From positions 80,091,204 to 80,155,203 of the forward strand of contig CM051024.1 in NCBI GenBank assembly GCA_027627225.1: DNA of 64,000 bases. Reading direction: 5' to 3'. This stretch comes from Congeria kusceri (Eukaryota; Mollusca; Bivalvia; Myida; Dreissenidae). Positions 50,801 through 63,259 of the stretch are shown piece after piece. The stretch's first letter is position 1, and every line of letters starts with the position of its first letter. Under the pieces are notes generated by a model. That model was not told where the DNA came from. It did not search any database and was given only the letters and a program-made list of their open reading frames with translations. The translations under genes and the position numbers were made by a program.

Positions 50801-50944
50801 AACACGTTCAATCAGCTCGGCTTTTCTCCACGATACATTCTGCTTACGATTGGCTAAGTAGAGCTTTAAATCGACAACCTTAAACCCGCCCAATTCATTG
50901 TTATTTTGACACGCTTCGTGAATTTGTTTGTCAATGTCCGCCAT
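47883..50944 (-). pseudogene. SAP-SWIM-YqaJ nuclease, copy 2, frameshifted
   Basis: Exons 50944-50527, 49610-49447 and 49049-47883, same model as in copy 1. Exon 3 lacks one T near 48650 (GTTAACGTGTC against GTTAACTGTGTC), which shifts the frame after FMFCDT and removes the YqaJ domain from the product. The nuclease part remains open downstream as a 253-residue frame without its N-terminus. It also shares the exon-1 one-base shift with copy 1. Differences from copy 1 include YYYQLQGQM against YYCQVQGQM and an 11-bp inverted patch (48191-48201). Confidence 0.88.
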
Positions 50945-51029
50945 TTTGAATTTATGTAATCCCCGGAGTAGATAGTGGGATTACTTTCCTTAGATTTCAG
51001 GGGACGTAACTGAGTTATCGGAAAGGACA

Positions 51030-51508
51030 ATTGCACTATCAATTATATTGTTTGATAGAAAGACACGTGCAGTAAATAAATAAAAATTAAATAATACAAA
51101 ATAAGTTGTTTAATAAAAACAAATAAGCAAAAAAGTCTGAAAAAATTAAAAGCCCAGGCGAGTATCGAACTCACGACTTAGGAGCCATACGAAGAAATGA
51201 CAGTAGACCGAGATTTAACCAACTGCGTTATCTAACCAACTGCGTTATCATGCTTGGGAAGGAGTCCTTTGTAAACAATGGTTATACAAAATGCTCACAA
51301 TTTTGACGTCAAAATGTAAACAGGAAAAAGTCCAAACAAACACAACATATATTATAAATTGATTTTTATCTCAGAATGTGTACACTCTTTTCCATTATAT
51401 ATACCCTGTTTTAACCGTTATAACATGCAAGTATTAATATCAAAATTTCGGATAGTTTTAAGAAATTGCTTCCTCGAGGCCCTTTTGGATGACATAGTCT
51501 CTTTAAAC
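51030..51508 (-). mobile_element. Right fragment of split tRNA-bearing TIR element
   Basis: Continues from 37536 after the transposon pair. Has the B-box-like GAGTTCGATACTCGCC and A-box-like segments on the minus strand and ends GATGACATAGTCTCTTTAA. Matches 2385-2863. Confidence 0.8.
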
Positions 51509-51605
51509 CAGTCTTTTTTGGCGCCAGTATTAGTATATTAATGTTATTTATTTATTAAATAGGCTTTCATTACACATTCCAATATCAGTTTTGCATCCAA
51601 GGTCA

Positions 51606-52340
51606 GTTTGAATTAGTTAGAACGGAAGTCCACAGGTGCCCCATTGTTTTACGTGTTTTGAATGATGTCTTATGTGTTTTATCATTTTTTATGTAATACG
51701 TTATAAATACGTTTGGTGTGGTGGTTCGGTGAAACGCGATATATCTTAGTTGCATGCAAACATCTTCGAAACATAGTGGTAGTCTGCAGCACTTGGTTGC
51801 GCACTTGGTCAAAATCGAAACAGTCCAGTTGGACTTTTTAAAGGAAGCATAGTTGGTCTTTATACCGTTTGCAGTTAAAGTGTCCTAACATTTGGCATAC
51901 CGTTTGAGAACTGAGAACATATTACAGATTAAAACGATTATTTGTGTTGACAAGTGCAATTTTAACATTGGTTTAGCTTTCTCTTTGTTAAATCATTTGA
52001 TCAAATAAACAAACTTGCGCTTATTAGTGTTTGATACTACAGAGTTTGCATGGTATGGAGAGACACGCAATGTTTGAGTTTAATGAAGGATGGCTGCATC
52101 ACACGAGATGAAGACATGTACTAGTGGCAGCAAATAAAGGGCGTAGTACTAGGACACATTTTAAAGCAATTTTCCTCAATTAGTTGAACGTGTGTTGAAG
52201 CATGCAAAATCTGTGTTCTTTCTGAATGCAAATAAAAACAACAATACAGTACGGGACATTTTGCGGAAAGGAATTAATCTATCGAATTCAGGTGGACAAG
52301 TCATCGGAGAAAACGTATGTCCTATGCAAGATCGTACATG
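51606..52340. other. Right-only segment, no gene
   Basis: First part (51608-51790) resembles the two flanks of the nested repeat at 28870-29470. No coding signal. Absent from the left duplicate. Confidence 0.5.
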
Positions 52341-52342
52341 TA

Positions 52343-53133
52343 CGAGGGGCGATCAATAATTAACCGGACTGGCTTTGAATTTAATTTATTGCTTAATATA
52401 TTTGAATAAAAGTTTTAGATACAAGCGTTCATTTATTATTTAATATGGAAAGAAAAAAATATATATTACAAAGCATACACTCTGAATGTTGTTCGTTGCT
52501 ATAGCAACCCATACCCCTTTAAGCGGGAGCGTTGTCGTAATTTTGCTTTAATGTTTGAATTTGATATAAAAATAAATAGTTTAAAACGTGCCGTTTCCGC
52601 GCCGATTGACGAATTCCACGTCATTGGTCAATTTTCTGACGTCACTGTAGACACGACTAGCTAGCAAAACGAATTTAAGCGTAACTGCCTGTGTCCTTTC
52701 ATGGCGTCATCTGATCCAACCGGTGTTATAATTTTCTGTTGTGAGCTTAAATATTCGCCGACCTAAACCTCCGAGATGATTCAGAAGACATTGGCAGGCA
52801 CCAACATGTCACGAACGCATGCTTTTGAGCGGCACAGACGATTATGGGAAGGCTGTGTTTTAGCGCCATGAAAAATGTGTATTTTGCGCTGGTGATTATT
52901 GAAAAAGATGACAGAAACACGCTACGCCATTTTGACGTACAGTTTTCGTCTAAGCGTCCCCGACGGTTGTTATAATAATGTATGTACATTATTTATTTCT
53001 TGCATTACAGCTATGCAACTTTCAGATAATATAGATAAAAAGATTGATAAGATTTAATGTCTTTTTTTATTTACGTGGGCCTTGTTGTTTAAAAATAACA
53101 GCTTCAGTCCGCTAAATTTTGGATCACCCCTCG
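52343..53133 (+). mobile_element. Decayed mariner-like transposon
   Basis: Inverted ends CGAGGGGCGATCAA and TTGGATCACCCCTCG, each flanked by TA (52341-52342 and 53134-53135), the Tc1/mariner target duplication. Size 791 bp. Plus-strand pieces near 52735-52870 read VIIFCCELKY, then MIQKTLAGTNMSRTHAFERH and RRLWEG, matching the N-terminal helix-turn-helix segment of mariner transposases (usually '..SR..V.EWH.RF..GR'). Stops and the short length show it is dead and internally deleted. Confidence 0.8.
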
Positions 53134-53272
53134 TACAAGGCATTCTGGGCACATCCAGTTGTGTCTGCTTTAAAGATTTAGGAATTTCCAACAAACAGTC
53201 TTGTTAGCGTTGAATTATGTAAGGTATTATTAGTTACAATGTAAGTAACTGAAGTTGTATTGTTTATACACT

Positions 53273-53322
53273 CTCAGTGGCTTCATATCATACTCGCCCT
53301 CGTATGGTACGAAGCCACTGAG
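53273..53322. repeat. Small hairpin repeat
   Basis: CTCAGTGGCTTC (53273-53284) and GAAGCCACTGAG (53311-53322), with ATCATAC/GTATGGT inside and further CCTCAG repeats to 53347. Foldback-type element. Confidence 0.6.
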
Positions 53323-53349
53323 GGCGTATATCCCATACACCCTCAGTTG

Positions 53350-54580
53350 CTAACAGTGTAACGAATATATCTCACCGATACCTTCACTGGTTTCTTTTAA
53401 TTGATGTCACTTTAAAAATAAAGACGAAAATGACGTCATTAGACTTCTCTGGGGTATTGGAATATACCCATGGTGTATGGAATATACCCCATGGTCATGT
53501 GACCTCTCTTAGCCAATAGGATCCCGTCATTATGTAGGAGATGAAATATGTGTGTATGCTTTAAGAGTTCAAGAAAAGAATCGTGGAGAAATTCATGTAA
53601 GATACAACATACATGTTTACAATCATATTGTGAATCAAGCGCAGAATAGATATGTGTCTCGATTAAAAAAATATTTATATCGTAGTGAATCAGAAACAAA
53701 AAATATAATATCATATATATTAGAGCTACTTGACGTATAGTAAACCAGTTTTAAGGTAATGTTTTTAAATTGTTCAGATTCTAATTATCATAACAACTTG
53801 AATAGCGAATGCTTTCGCCAGATTCTAATTGGGTCAATTCACAAACAAGCGTTGATGATCTGATATAAAAAAAAAACAACATTATTTTTTGGTGTTATTA
53901 TTATGATGCTTACTTCTGTTGTTATAAAGAGTGTAAACATTTTGAAAGCAGAATTGACCTTTGCCTTATTACAGTTAGCTCCTCTGAGCTAGTCAACAAT
54001 TGAATGTTGTATATCTTTGAAATACATTAGATTTTTGCTATTTTCTAAAAACACAATTAATGAAAAGACCAAATAGAAGCAATATAGTATAAATCGTAAT
54101 ATTAACTTTTATACACGATGTCAAAGATCTGATCCGACTGCCCGCGGATCCTTTTTGGCAGCACCCGTACATTTTCTGTTCCTAGATCTTTGTCTATAAA
54201 TGTCAGGATCGTATTTAGGGCAAAATCGAATGTACGCCCGTGCTTGTACATGAAATATATCGGAAAATAATATTGAAGGAACTATTCACATATTTGGAAA
54301 TAGAGAAATTCCAAAGAAAAAAAACAACACCGGCATGCCGAGATAAAATATGCCGGCATTTCCATCACGCACACGTATTTCGGGGCGGAGGGGGGGGGAG
54401 CAATAAACGCTTTCATAATAACCTTTACCGCAAAATATATTTCAATAAATTATACCTTCGCAAATAATATCGCATATAAAGAACCTTGGCAAAACAGTTT
54501 GACGACAAAACATGAAAAATGTCAATTTAATAAATAGTGCATATTTGTCAATTCAGGTGAAGGATCGAATTTTAGGAGGA
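53350..54580. other. No supported gene
   Basis: A short 'ggaatataccccatgg' repeat lies at 53455-53495. A 62-residue frame at 53552-53740 (with KNRGEIHVRYNIHVYNHIV) begins at a non-ATG codon and matches nothing I know; it might be an exon or relic. Confidence 0.4.
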
Positions 54581-54588
54581 TGGGGGAT

Positions 54589-54664
54589 AACGACGACGAC
54601 GACGACGATGATGATGATGAGGCGGAGGAGGAGGAGGACGAATAGGACGACGACGACGACGATG
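54589..54664. repeat. GAC/GAT/GAG trinucleotide microsatellite
   Basis: Runs of GAC, GAT and GAG with one TAG interruption. The acidic or serine-rich frames across it are artefacts. Confidence 0.9.
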
Positions 54665-55101
54665 ACGGTATTGTACCGATTATAATGATGCCAATTATGA
54701 AGACGATAACGTACGACACGGACAATCAAAGTCATCAGAATTATATTTGCAGCTAAAGCAACACAGAAAGTATAGTGACATACTTACAACGTGTTAAGGA
54801 ATTAATCCAAAGAAATAAAGCCCTCTATTAATACGGTTTGTATAGTTTAAATCTTATAATCTGTTTTAATCTTATAATCCGCTGGGAGTTAATAAACATG
54901 ATATTAAATCATGTTGCAGTTAAATCGTCACTACTGAATATGTGTAACTATAAAGCACACCACTTCTTTTATTTGGTGTGAGAAAAAAAGAAAATTGCTG
55001 GATAACATATGTAATTAGAAAAAGAATGCTATATAGACATTAACAGGTAAGAAACTGTTATGTTATTAAATTGTTAAAATACTAGGGCTATAAACATGAT
55101 T

Positions 55102-55104
<3 letters not shown>

Positions 55105-55147
<43 letters not shown>

Positions 55148-55149
55148 GC

Positions 55150-55209
<60 letters not shown>

Positions 55210-55281
55210 ATCTATTATTATTATTATTAGTAGTAGTAGTAGTAGTAGTGGTAGTAGTAGTAATTGTTGTTGTTGTTGCAA
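55105..55281. repeat. TTA/TAG/TTG trinucleotide microsatellite
   Basis: Long TTA run (to about 55227) followed by TAG and TTG runs. Poly-Leu and poly-Asn frames here are artefacts. Confidence 0.95.
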
Positions 55282-57652
55282 TAATATTAATGATCTGGAG
55301 GAGTATGGTGGTGATGATAATGATAGTGTTGTTGTTGTTACTGTACACTTAGTATAATTGTAAACACCATCCGAAGTAGCCAGGTACTTGCCTAGTTTTT
55401 TTGTCAAAGCTAAAGCCACCCTCTACATAAATAACAGATAAAATATATAAAGGGGCGAACATGAAACTGCTGACAAAATTATATTCGATATATTATATCG
55501 CTATATGAATGAACATCAGATGAAATAGCGAAAAGTGTAAAACGTGTTTTTAGACTGGTGGCGGAAGCCAACGGTCTTTTGAGAGGGTAATTTCCAGAAC
55601 AGGTATCACAGGGAACTACATTTTTTGCAGGCTACGAGTCAGTAAACCGAAACCTGAACGGGTCCTTTTTCTACCTGTGTTATTATATTTTAATTGTTTA
55701 AGGGAATGTAAGTCATATGTGCAATAATGTGTATATTATGTTATCTATAACAATTACATTTTTTTAAATGTCAATTTATTACAAAATGTTACTTCAAACT
55801 AATGACACCCCTACTCCCCTACTTTCGCTATTTGCATGTTGTGTGTAACAGAAATATTCACCTTAGTGCCATGGAATAAGACCACTAAATAATGAGCTGC
55901 ATCTGTTATTTTTGACACTTACTACTACGCTTCATCAATTATTCTGCATGGCCCGTTGCAAATTGACTTGTCGACTGGCATGTATATAATTCCGTCTGTA
56001 TTGTAATACTAGGTTTAAAAATATATTTGTTTCTTATAAATATTTTTATTGTGATGTCGCATACTATAGAATAGGACGCAACATGATCAAGTTTACAAGT
56101 GGGAAATTCAACTTACAGTCAAACAAATGATTCCATCTTAGCAAAAATGCACTCATAAATCACATGTTTTTAGTTTCTTTTGTCGCCAACCATCTTTCTA
56201 CGTTGTCAGCGTTTTGATTAAGCAATAATAATGCACTTTGCAAGGAACAACTTAAATTAAAGCACTTTAAGAATCTGTATGAAACATTATCTTCAATAAA
56301 TATATTTTAAAAGATATTCGGCGTATTTGATCATTTTTATCCGTCGTATATTAGACTCGATCAGTAGTTCATACGATACTACCGTAATAAAATCATGCTT
56401 TATTCCTCCCAACATATCATCATATAAATTAACGTTACCTGTTTGTAGAACTAGGAGAACTAGCTCTCTCCTGTTTCCTAAACGTATACAAAAGGTGCTG
56501 CATGATCAGTAAAGTTATTTAAATTAAATTTCGATTTGAAGAAACCTTAAAATTATTCATTTGGAACGAAAACACAAAATCAGCATCATAAAGCAAAACA
56601 TACATAAATATTACGTCATATATTTTGTACATTAATAATTTGAGTTTCACTTTTCGATTATATCAGTACAGTAATTTTAAATGTAATTTACATGAGCAAT
56701 ACATTTGCCGTTTTGCAACGATGAATACATTTAATTCGTTTCGAGCTAACTAGGCGGATTTAGAGGAGGGCGGAAGCCGCGTACGACCCCAATAAAATTG
56801 TCAAAAACTAGGTTTTTAAACCGAACAATACCTGAAACATGTGCATTTCGTTACAATTAAAATGTTATTTTCAATCATATTATTTCAAATATAGTTTCCG
56901 TGTTGTAGTAGTTTTGTTAAATTGTTCCGTTTGGCGATATTGCGTCGTTCTGATACATGTATGTTATCATGTAAGAGACAACAGCAGTTAATTTGGTGTC
57001 AGTTCTTTAATATTTCCGCCCCTCTAACTTAATATCCTGGTACCGCGCCTGATATTATATTTGAAATATGGTAATATAAAATGAGGTGTTTGTTCTGTAA
57101 CAGATTAAAACCATTTAAGACTAGGAGACTTTGGCATCAGATCATGCTGCGAACATTGGAGTTATTTTCCCTTGTTTGAACATGACGTCCCCATTATCTT
57201 TAAGAACAGCAGCATTAACACCATTCCTCCGAAACTCTCTGCGAAAAGTTGGCTACCACTGTAGAAAAAAATATACCCAAGTCCTTACTTGTTTACGAAC
57301 ATGAGATCTCTGTTTGTCTTTTACAAGCTTTGGCAAGACAAGGAGCAGAAGTAAAACATGTATGATAGTTAATCAGCTAGATACCTTATTTAAGGATATT
57401 ATTGCGTACATTCCCACATTTGTTCAAGCCTATCACAACAGTTATGCTTTCATCTTTGCCAGTAGTGAGGTGAGCCCCTTGGGCCATCATGCACCCCTTG
57501 TTTTTGATTGAAAGACAAAACAAGTTAGGGAATGAAATAAGGGTGGTTCCATCTCCTGGTCACCTATAACCATGTATTTTACTTTGTTCAAATAGTGCTT
57601 TTGGTATTGCGTATAAACGACCTGGTGTTGATTGTAAACTTATAACATGGTT
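55282..57652. other. Right-only segment, no gene
   Basis: No domain-bearing frame. The 65-residue frame at 57314-57511 is unrecognised. The junction with duplicated DNA is at 57653. Confidence 0.5.
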
Positions 57653-58904
57653 AATATTTAAAATACATAATTTGCAATGGGTTGTTTTACTATACCAATT
57701 TGATGATAGTAAACGATTAAATAATGTATAATATATGTTACAGGACCAGGATTTAGGATGGAGATCCTACGAAGAAAGAAGTGGCTGTCGTTCGTAGTAT
57801 TAGGTAAAGTACAAACACATTCTTATTACAGCAACAAGAAAAGTACTTGCAACATCAACTACTATTACTACAATAAAACAACCACAATAACAACAACTAC
57901 TACTAATACCTCTATTAATGCTCGAGTACTCGATTACTACTACTGCCACAACTACCACTGCCACATTTATAATAATAATAATGTAATGTGAAAAAATATC
58001 AGCTGAGGTTAAGAATAATATAACGTCGAGGCTTGCGGGGGCCATTATGTTATTCGTGCCGAACCAGATATATTACACAAGACCAGGCAGTAACCTGTTT
58101 TTCTATTTACCATTTCACGGTTTTCTAAACATTACACTAAACTAGCTTATTTTTATATTAAAAACTAAGAGCGGCGATGATTTTGCTGAACCTTTTTTTA
58201 CTGGTTCTTGTACATGTAAAGATCGATTTCTAACTGTTCATTTGATTATACCCTATTATTTACATTTCGTAATGATAAATATTTTCACTACAAATATGTA
58301 GATTACACACACGTTCATGCATATAATATTGTAAACGCATACTGAAATGGTTTGCAACCCTCAATTTTATCGGAAAACACACGTCACCGAATTGGTTTGA
58401 GACGCCATTTGGAGTTGTGTATTGAAGTTGACATGTTCAAGATTGTGGCAAGATTGATTATAGTGTGATCAATGTTTGGTAAAAATGTTTGTCTCTTAAC
58501 ATAAACTTATCCGAGTAGCGAGTTGTAGTAAATTTATTTGGAATTTATTGAAATAATTGTGTATGGATGCTTTATTGTTCAGTACAGTAACGTTTTTGTG
58601 AGTTATGCTAATTAATAATAAATACATTATATACGTTATTGATATCAAATTGTTTGTTTTGTTGAATCTGATTCGTTTTTACTTCAACCTTTGACTTTAG
58701 AGTTGATTCAGAGTGATGAAGTACAACCAATCAATGACTGATATAAACGCTAGCGACATGATCTAAAAAAAATATATCGGACATCTTTGCATCAGGCCGA
58801 TTTCAGCATAGTGGTGTGATAAATATTGAAGCTCAGGCGGGATTTAGAAAACAATATGAGTACTGTTGATAACAAATCTTATGTTTTTATATCAAGGTAA
58901 AGGA
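57653..58904. other. Gene-free; duplicate of 3951-5204
   Basis: Same microsatellite (57850-57995) and foldback half (58015-58099) as the left copy. No gene. Confidence 0.6.
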
Positions 58905-59490
58905 GGTTGAAATTGTCAACACATTTGCATACATAGTCTTTACTTCAGGCGGATCCTTTTTACCTACATATGAATCATTAGCAGAACAGGCCCTGTTGTA
59001 TACGCTCAAAACAAATTTAATCCAGTTTCCGGACATTAAAGTTAGTCACCGTTTATACTTATTTGACAAACTTATTGAACGTGTTCATAATTACGGAAGT
59101 GATGTATGTGGCTTAAATAATAGTAAATGCATAGAAGGGATGCACTTAGTTTATGCAAAACTTTGTTAGTTGTAGGACAACAGACACAAAATAATCTCAT
59201 ATACGGGGCGCTGGGACAAAATCCGCTTATTTAGTATCGATATGTTAAAGTTATAAACTATTGGATACAGTTCTACAGTGTGATCATGTTAAATTTGTCA
59301 ACGTTCTACATCAGATGTTATTAAGTGATTTTGAAATGAACCGAGAAAAATGTATTGTGTTAAAATGTAAAAAAACATTATTAAAAAATATAGGTTTTAG
59401 CGAAGTATGGTACATTCTGGGTGTTGGTGATGTTATTGTTGTTATCTCAATTGTTAACCAAAGAATCGCCGCAATTTATATATAACATAA
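58905..59490 (+). pseudogene. LINE reverse transcriptase C-terminal fragment
   Basis: Frames read FTSGGSF and SLAEQALLYTLKTNLIQF, then HRLYLFDKLIERVHNYGSD, then (59261-59485) LLKNIGFSEVWYILGVGD. This is the RT thumb and downstream region of a non-LTR element ('YLG..f..GGSF', 'KL...ilNYGsEVWG'), related to the element at 15720-20190 but not the same copy. Contains stops. The left duplicate lacks 58995-59215. Confidence 0.75.
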
Positions 59491-60295
59491 AAAGTTCTAT
59501 ATACATTTAGAGGTACACAATATAGCTTATCGCGGAAATTGTGTAAACTGAACAAAGTTCAGAATTGCCTTACCACGTTTACGAGTTTCAGTCGAAATAC
59601 TAAAAGTGGAGTCAGGCAAGACGTGCAACTTACATTTTTTAAAGCCTTTCAATTGAGAACACAAGTATATTGCGAGTGAAGTGTGTCCAAAACAGTTATA
59701 AATATGGTAGGTGAAGATTTACTTATGAATTGTATTGCCAAAATGAATCCCCTTACTCTGTATATATATTTTTAGAAATGTTAAGTTTGGCATTTGAACA
59801 CGCATTGATAATGTTAACCCATATATGTATATACCTATTATGGACATTATTAATGTTTATGTATGTGAACCTGTATGTTATTTACCAATGCATTGTATTT
59901 ACTTATAGTTGTGTATCAATGTTTACCCATGGGCATAAAATATTAGAAATACTACTATTACTACTATTGATAATTTCACAAATTATTATATTACTCTTAC
60001 TACAATTTCTAGTATGACTACTACTGCTTGGATAATCGACTTGGATAAGTCACCAGTTTCAGCCGCTGCTGTTCTGTACTGGCTGATGACTGACTTCGAC
60101 CCAATAGCCAGTTTTTCCCGCCATAGAGATGAAGTAGCACACACACACTTGATAATTCCACATGCGAACGAAACAGCTTATCAACCGGTGTCACAGTCCA
60201 TGCCGAATATTTCAAGGGCAGTGACAAAAGGTATTGATAGTAATATTTCTCTACAAGTGTTTCCTACAAGTGTATATATAAACAAATAACTAAAA
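59491..60295. other. No supported gene; duplicate of 5581-6371
   Basis: Two open frames (59730-60017, 60014-60289) persist but differ from the left copy mainly at amino-acid-changing sites. Not called. Confidence 0.5.
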
Positions 60296-60299
60296 AGAC

Positions 60300-60339
<40 letters not shown>

Positions 60340-60660
60340 CTTTTTAGTCATTTGTTTGGCTTTTGTTCGATAAGAGTGTAAATTTGTTTTAACATTGGTA
60401 CATTTATTCTTATACACTGTCACGACTATCAATATTTATATATAATATTACATACTATGCATAGTATCATACATTTGCATGATCATATATATATATATAT
60501 ATATAAATACACACACATATATATATATATATATATGTGTGTATTTTTAGTCATTTGTTTGGTTTTTGTTCGATAAGAGTGTAAATTTGTTTTAACATTT
60601 ATTCTTATACACTGCCCAAGTACTGGAAAATTAAGCACATGGCCCATACGCCGTAGACGT

Positions 60661-60699
<39 letters not shown>

Positions 60700-60870
60700 T
60701 TTTTAGTCATTTGTTTGGCTTTTGTTCGATAAAAGTGTCAATTTGTTTTAACATTGGTACATTAATTCTTATACACTGTCACGACTATCAATATTTATAT
60801 ATAATATTACATACTATGCAAAGTATCATACTTTTGCATGATTATTCTCTTATATGTCTTTATGTAAAAC
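60296..60870. repeat. Expanded AT/GT microsatellite plus GTCTTTTTAGTCATTTG units
   Basis: Three units starting CTTTTTAGTCATTTGTTTGG near 60339, 60545 and 60697, separated by AT, GT and AC runs. The left copy has one main unit (6421-6580). Confidence 0.88.
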
Positions 60871-61134
60871 TATTATGTAAATGTATGCTCATGGGCATTA
60901 TTGATTCGATGTATTTCCAATAAAACTGTAATCGTTATCTCTTAGAAACGCCCTGTGACTTTCTGCTGATAATAGGACGATTTCTGTAAACAATACACAC
61001 ACGTCTATCTTTTCTTGGAATCAGTGTTACATGTAAACACATAAAAACGTCCAGATTTATTCAGGCAATTCAGACAATCGTCCATACTTTTCTGCTGAGA
61101 AATATATGACAACTGCCCCGTTCTGCTGATAATA

Positions 61135-61420
61135 GTAAGCATCATACAAACGTCCACCATTCTTCTAATAAGTGCTAGAATCATACCGAAGTGAAACCGT
61201 TTCTGCAGAAATGTCGTTCATTTTAAGAGGTACGCATACTTCCACCATTCTTTTCATCAGTGCTAGAATCATACAAACGAAAACACTTTTCTGCAGAATG
61301 CAGCTAATTGTAAGAATTATACAAACTTTCACCATTCTTCCCATAAGTGCTAGAATCATATAAACGAGCAACCTTTTCTGTAGAATGCAGTTAATTGTAA
61401 GAATTATACCAACGTCTGCC
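61135..61420. repeat. 87-bp minisatellite, right copy
   Basis: Counterpart of 6895-7180, with substituted units (for example ACACTTTTCTGCAGAATGCA). The minus-strand frame is interrupted relative to the left copy. Confidence 0.85.
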
Positions 61421-61718
61421 TTTTCAAAAGCAACCCGTGCAGTAATTTGCGAGAATATTATTCCGGTCTGCTTTGCGTATAGCATTTGTTACACAGCGTA
61501 CGAATACATTCCATATTGAAATAATACAGATAACCGATATAATAAACTAAAGAATAGTAAAATTTTAATTATCTTACATTTTCCCATGGCAAATAAAGGG
61601 AAGATTGTATCGCTTGATTGTGCAACAACCAACGTGTTAGTGCAAGGGTTTAAATAATGACAATTCTTCTTATTTCAACCTAAGAAAAGAAGCTCTTAAC
61701 ACTCTTAATCATTGTGGG

Positions 61719-61965
61719 CTCTGAAGTCATGTTGTAGACAGACTGCTGAACACTAAATGTAAATGTAAATTATTATTTACTCTGAAGTCATGTTGTAGAC
61801 AGACTGCTGAACACTAAATGTAAAAAATGTAAATTATTATTTACTCTGAAGTCATGTTGTAGACAGACTGCTGAACACTAAATGTAAATGTAAATCATTA
61901 TTTACTCTGAAGTCATGTTGTAGACAGACTGCTGAACACTAAATGTAAATGTAAATTATAATTTA
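61719..61965. repeat. About 60-bp tandem repeat, 4 units
   Basis: Four CTCTGAAGTCATGTTGTAGA units against two at 7489-7615. Confidence 0.9.
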
Positions 61966-63259
61966 CATCTAAAATGAAAGAATTCGACTTGCGTTACTTC
62001 GAAAGAAATCGAACGTCTGTATTATAACATGTAACAATAAAGGTACTTGTTTATAGGTCGTAAAATTTGCACCAATTTCAACGATGCTTTGATATATTTC
62101 AGAGTGAGTATTGTAAAACCTACATTTAATTTACTTATGTTGTCATTTTCACAACATGCTCGCTTTTTACTTGTATGTAATATAACGGCGCTTAACTTTC
62201 ATCTCGTTTCTCATAGTATTTCGTAACCTGCTTGCAGGTGTACAGAGACTTACCCCCATAGTGTATAGTGAACCTTGCAGCGGAACAATCAACGACTCAC
62301 GTCGGACCACGTTATTCCACGACTATGACAAAGTACAGCACTACATAAATGGTATTGCTGTCAAAGCCTTATTTCTTATAAATACAAGTACTCATGCCTC
62401 AAAAGCGGAAAAAAATCACAATTGTATTATTACAGGAAGTATCCGCAATAATAGGCCAGAGACTTAATGCCAATGTGGTTGACCAGAGTGGAAAATACAA
62501 CTGAAATCACTATTTTATTGGACATCACTTAGGCCTAGAGACACTGTGCAAAAAACATTGAAAACAATAAACATTAAACCACAATGTATTTAAATCTAGG
62601 GCCAATATGCATTGGAAACTTCCAGTCAATACACATGCAATCTTTACTCGATTAGATCTAGAATCACTATGTCAATGAACGTTTAAAACAATCCGATTAA
62701 ATTCAGTGTTGTTATTAATTACTAATTTTTTTAAATATATACAATTGTCGTACGAATGTTCTGTAAGAGGTTATGGCACTGTAGCATGGTCGCCACCACC
62801 AAATGTGTTTGCCTTTATATGTTTTCACTAAAGGCCGCTGTAGTACATGGTTGGCGATAAATACAGGACATAATTATGGGCTGCCAAGAGTGTTTTCCAA
62901 CATTTATTAAAATTCTCCTGATGCTGACCCCTTTTGTTACATCTAATTCATTGTGATCTCTTTGGCTGCAAAATCTATTCTGATCACAATTCAGAAATAA
63001 AGTACAACATCATGTCCTCTACTATCCCGTTGACCGGTCGGGCCGAGTCCGTCGCTAAAGATGCGGACCGTCTTTTATGATCGTTTACGGTATATGAATA
63101 AATAAGTTATCATATTCATACCTTGTTTTCCGTATAATACAGCCTTTACAAATACTTTTATCATACGCATGTGTAAGATAACATTTAGATCGTTTTTATT
63201 AGCTACACATTCTTTGATCTTTTGGGAAATTTATTATCCTTTTTTTTTTCGTTTAAAAG
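61966..63259. other. No supported gene upstream of DUF1647-like exon
   Basis: Duplicate of 7620-8890. The frame at 62261-62467 is shifted relative to the left copy's 80-residue frame, arguing against coding. Confidence 0.45.

Larger units (their letters stand above)
44288..51029 (+). mobile_element. ISL2EU-like DNA transposon, copy 2
   Basis: 6742 bp, the same 15-bp perfect TIRs, in direct orientation with copy 1 and very similar to it: only scattered substitutions and a few one-base indels by eye, clearly fewer per kb than between the flanking duplicates. Its right flank returns to the target sequence (AT then TGCACTATC). Confidence 0.88.

Noticed and set aside
37537..51029. piggyBac or hAT origin for the large transposons
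   Set aside because: AT target duplication, THAP plus DDE_Tnp_4 motifs and a YqaJ partner fit ISL2EU/Harbinger-type; TTAA or 8-bp duplications are absent.
54522..54735. Poly-Ser/Val ORFs
   Set aside because: GAC/GAT/GAG microsatellite with an in-frame TAG in the acidic frame.
55066..55419. Poly-Leu/Ile/Asn ORFs on both strands
   Set aside because: TTA/TAG/TTG microsatellite.
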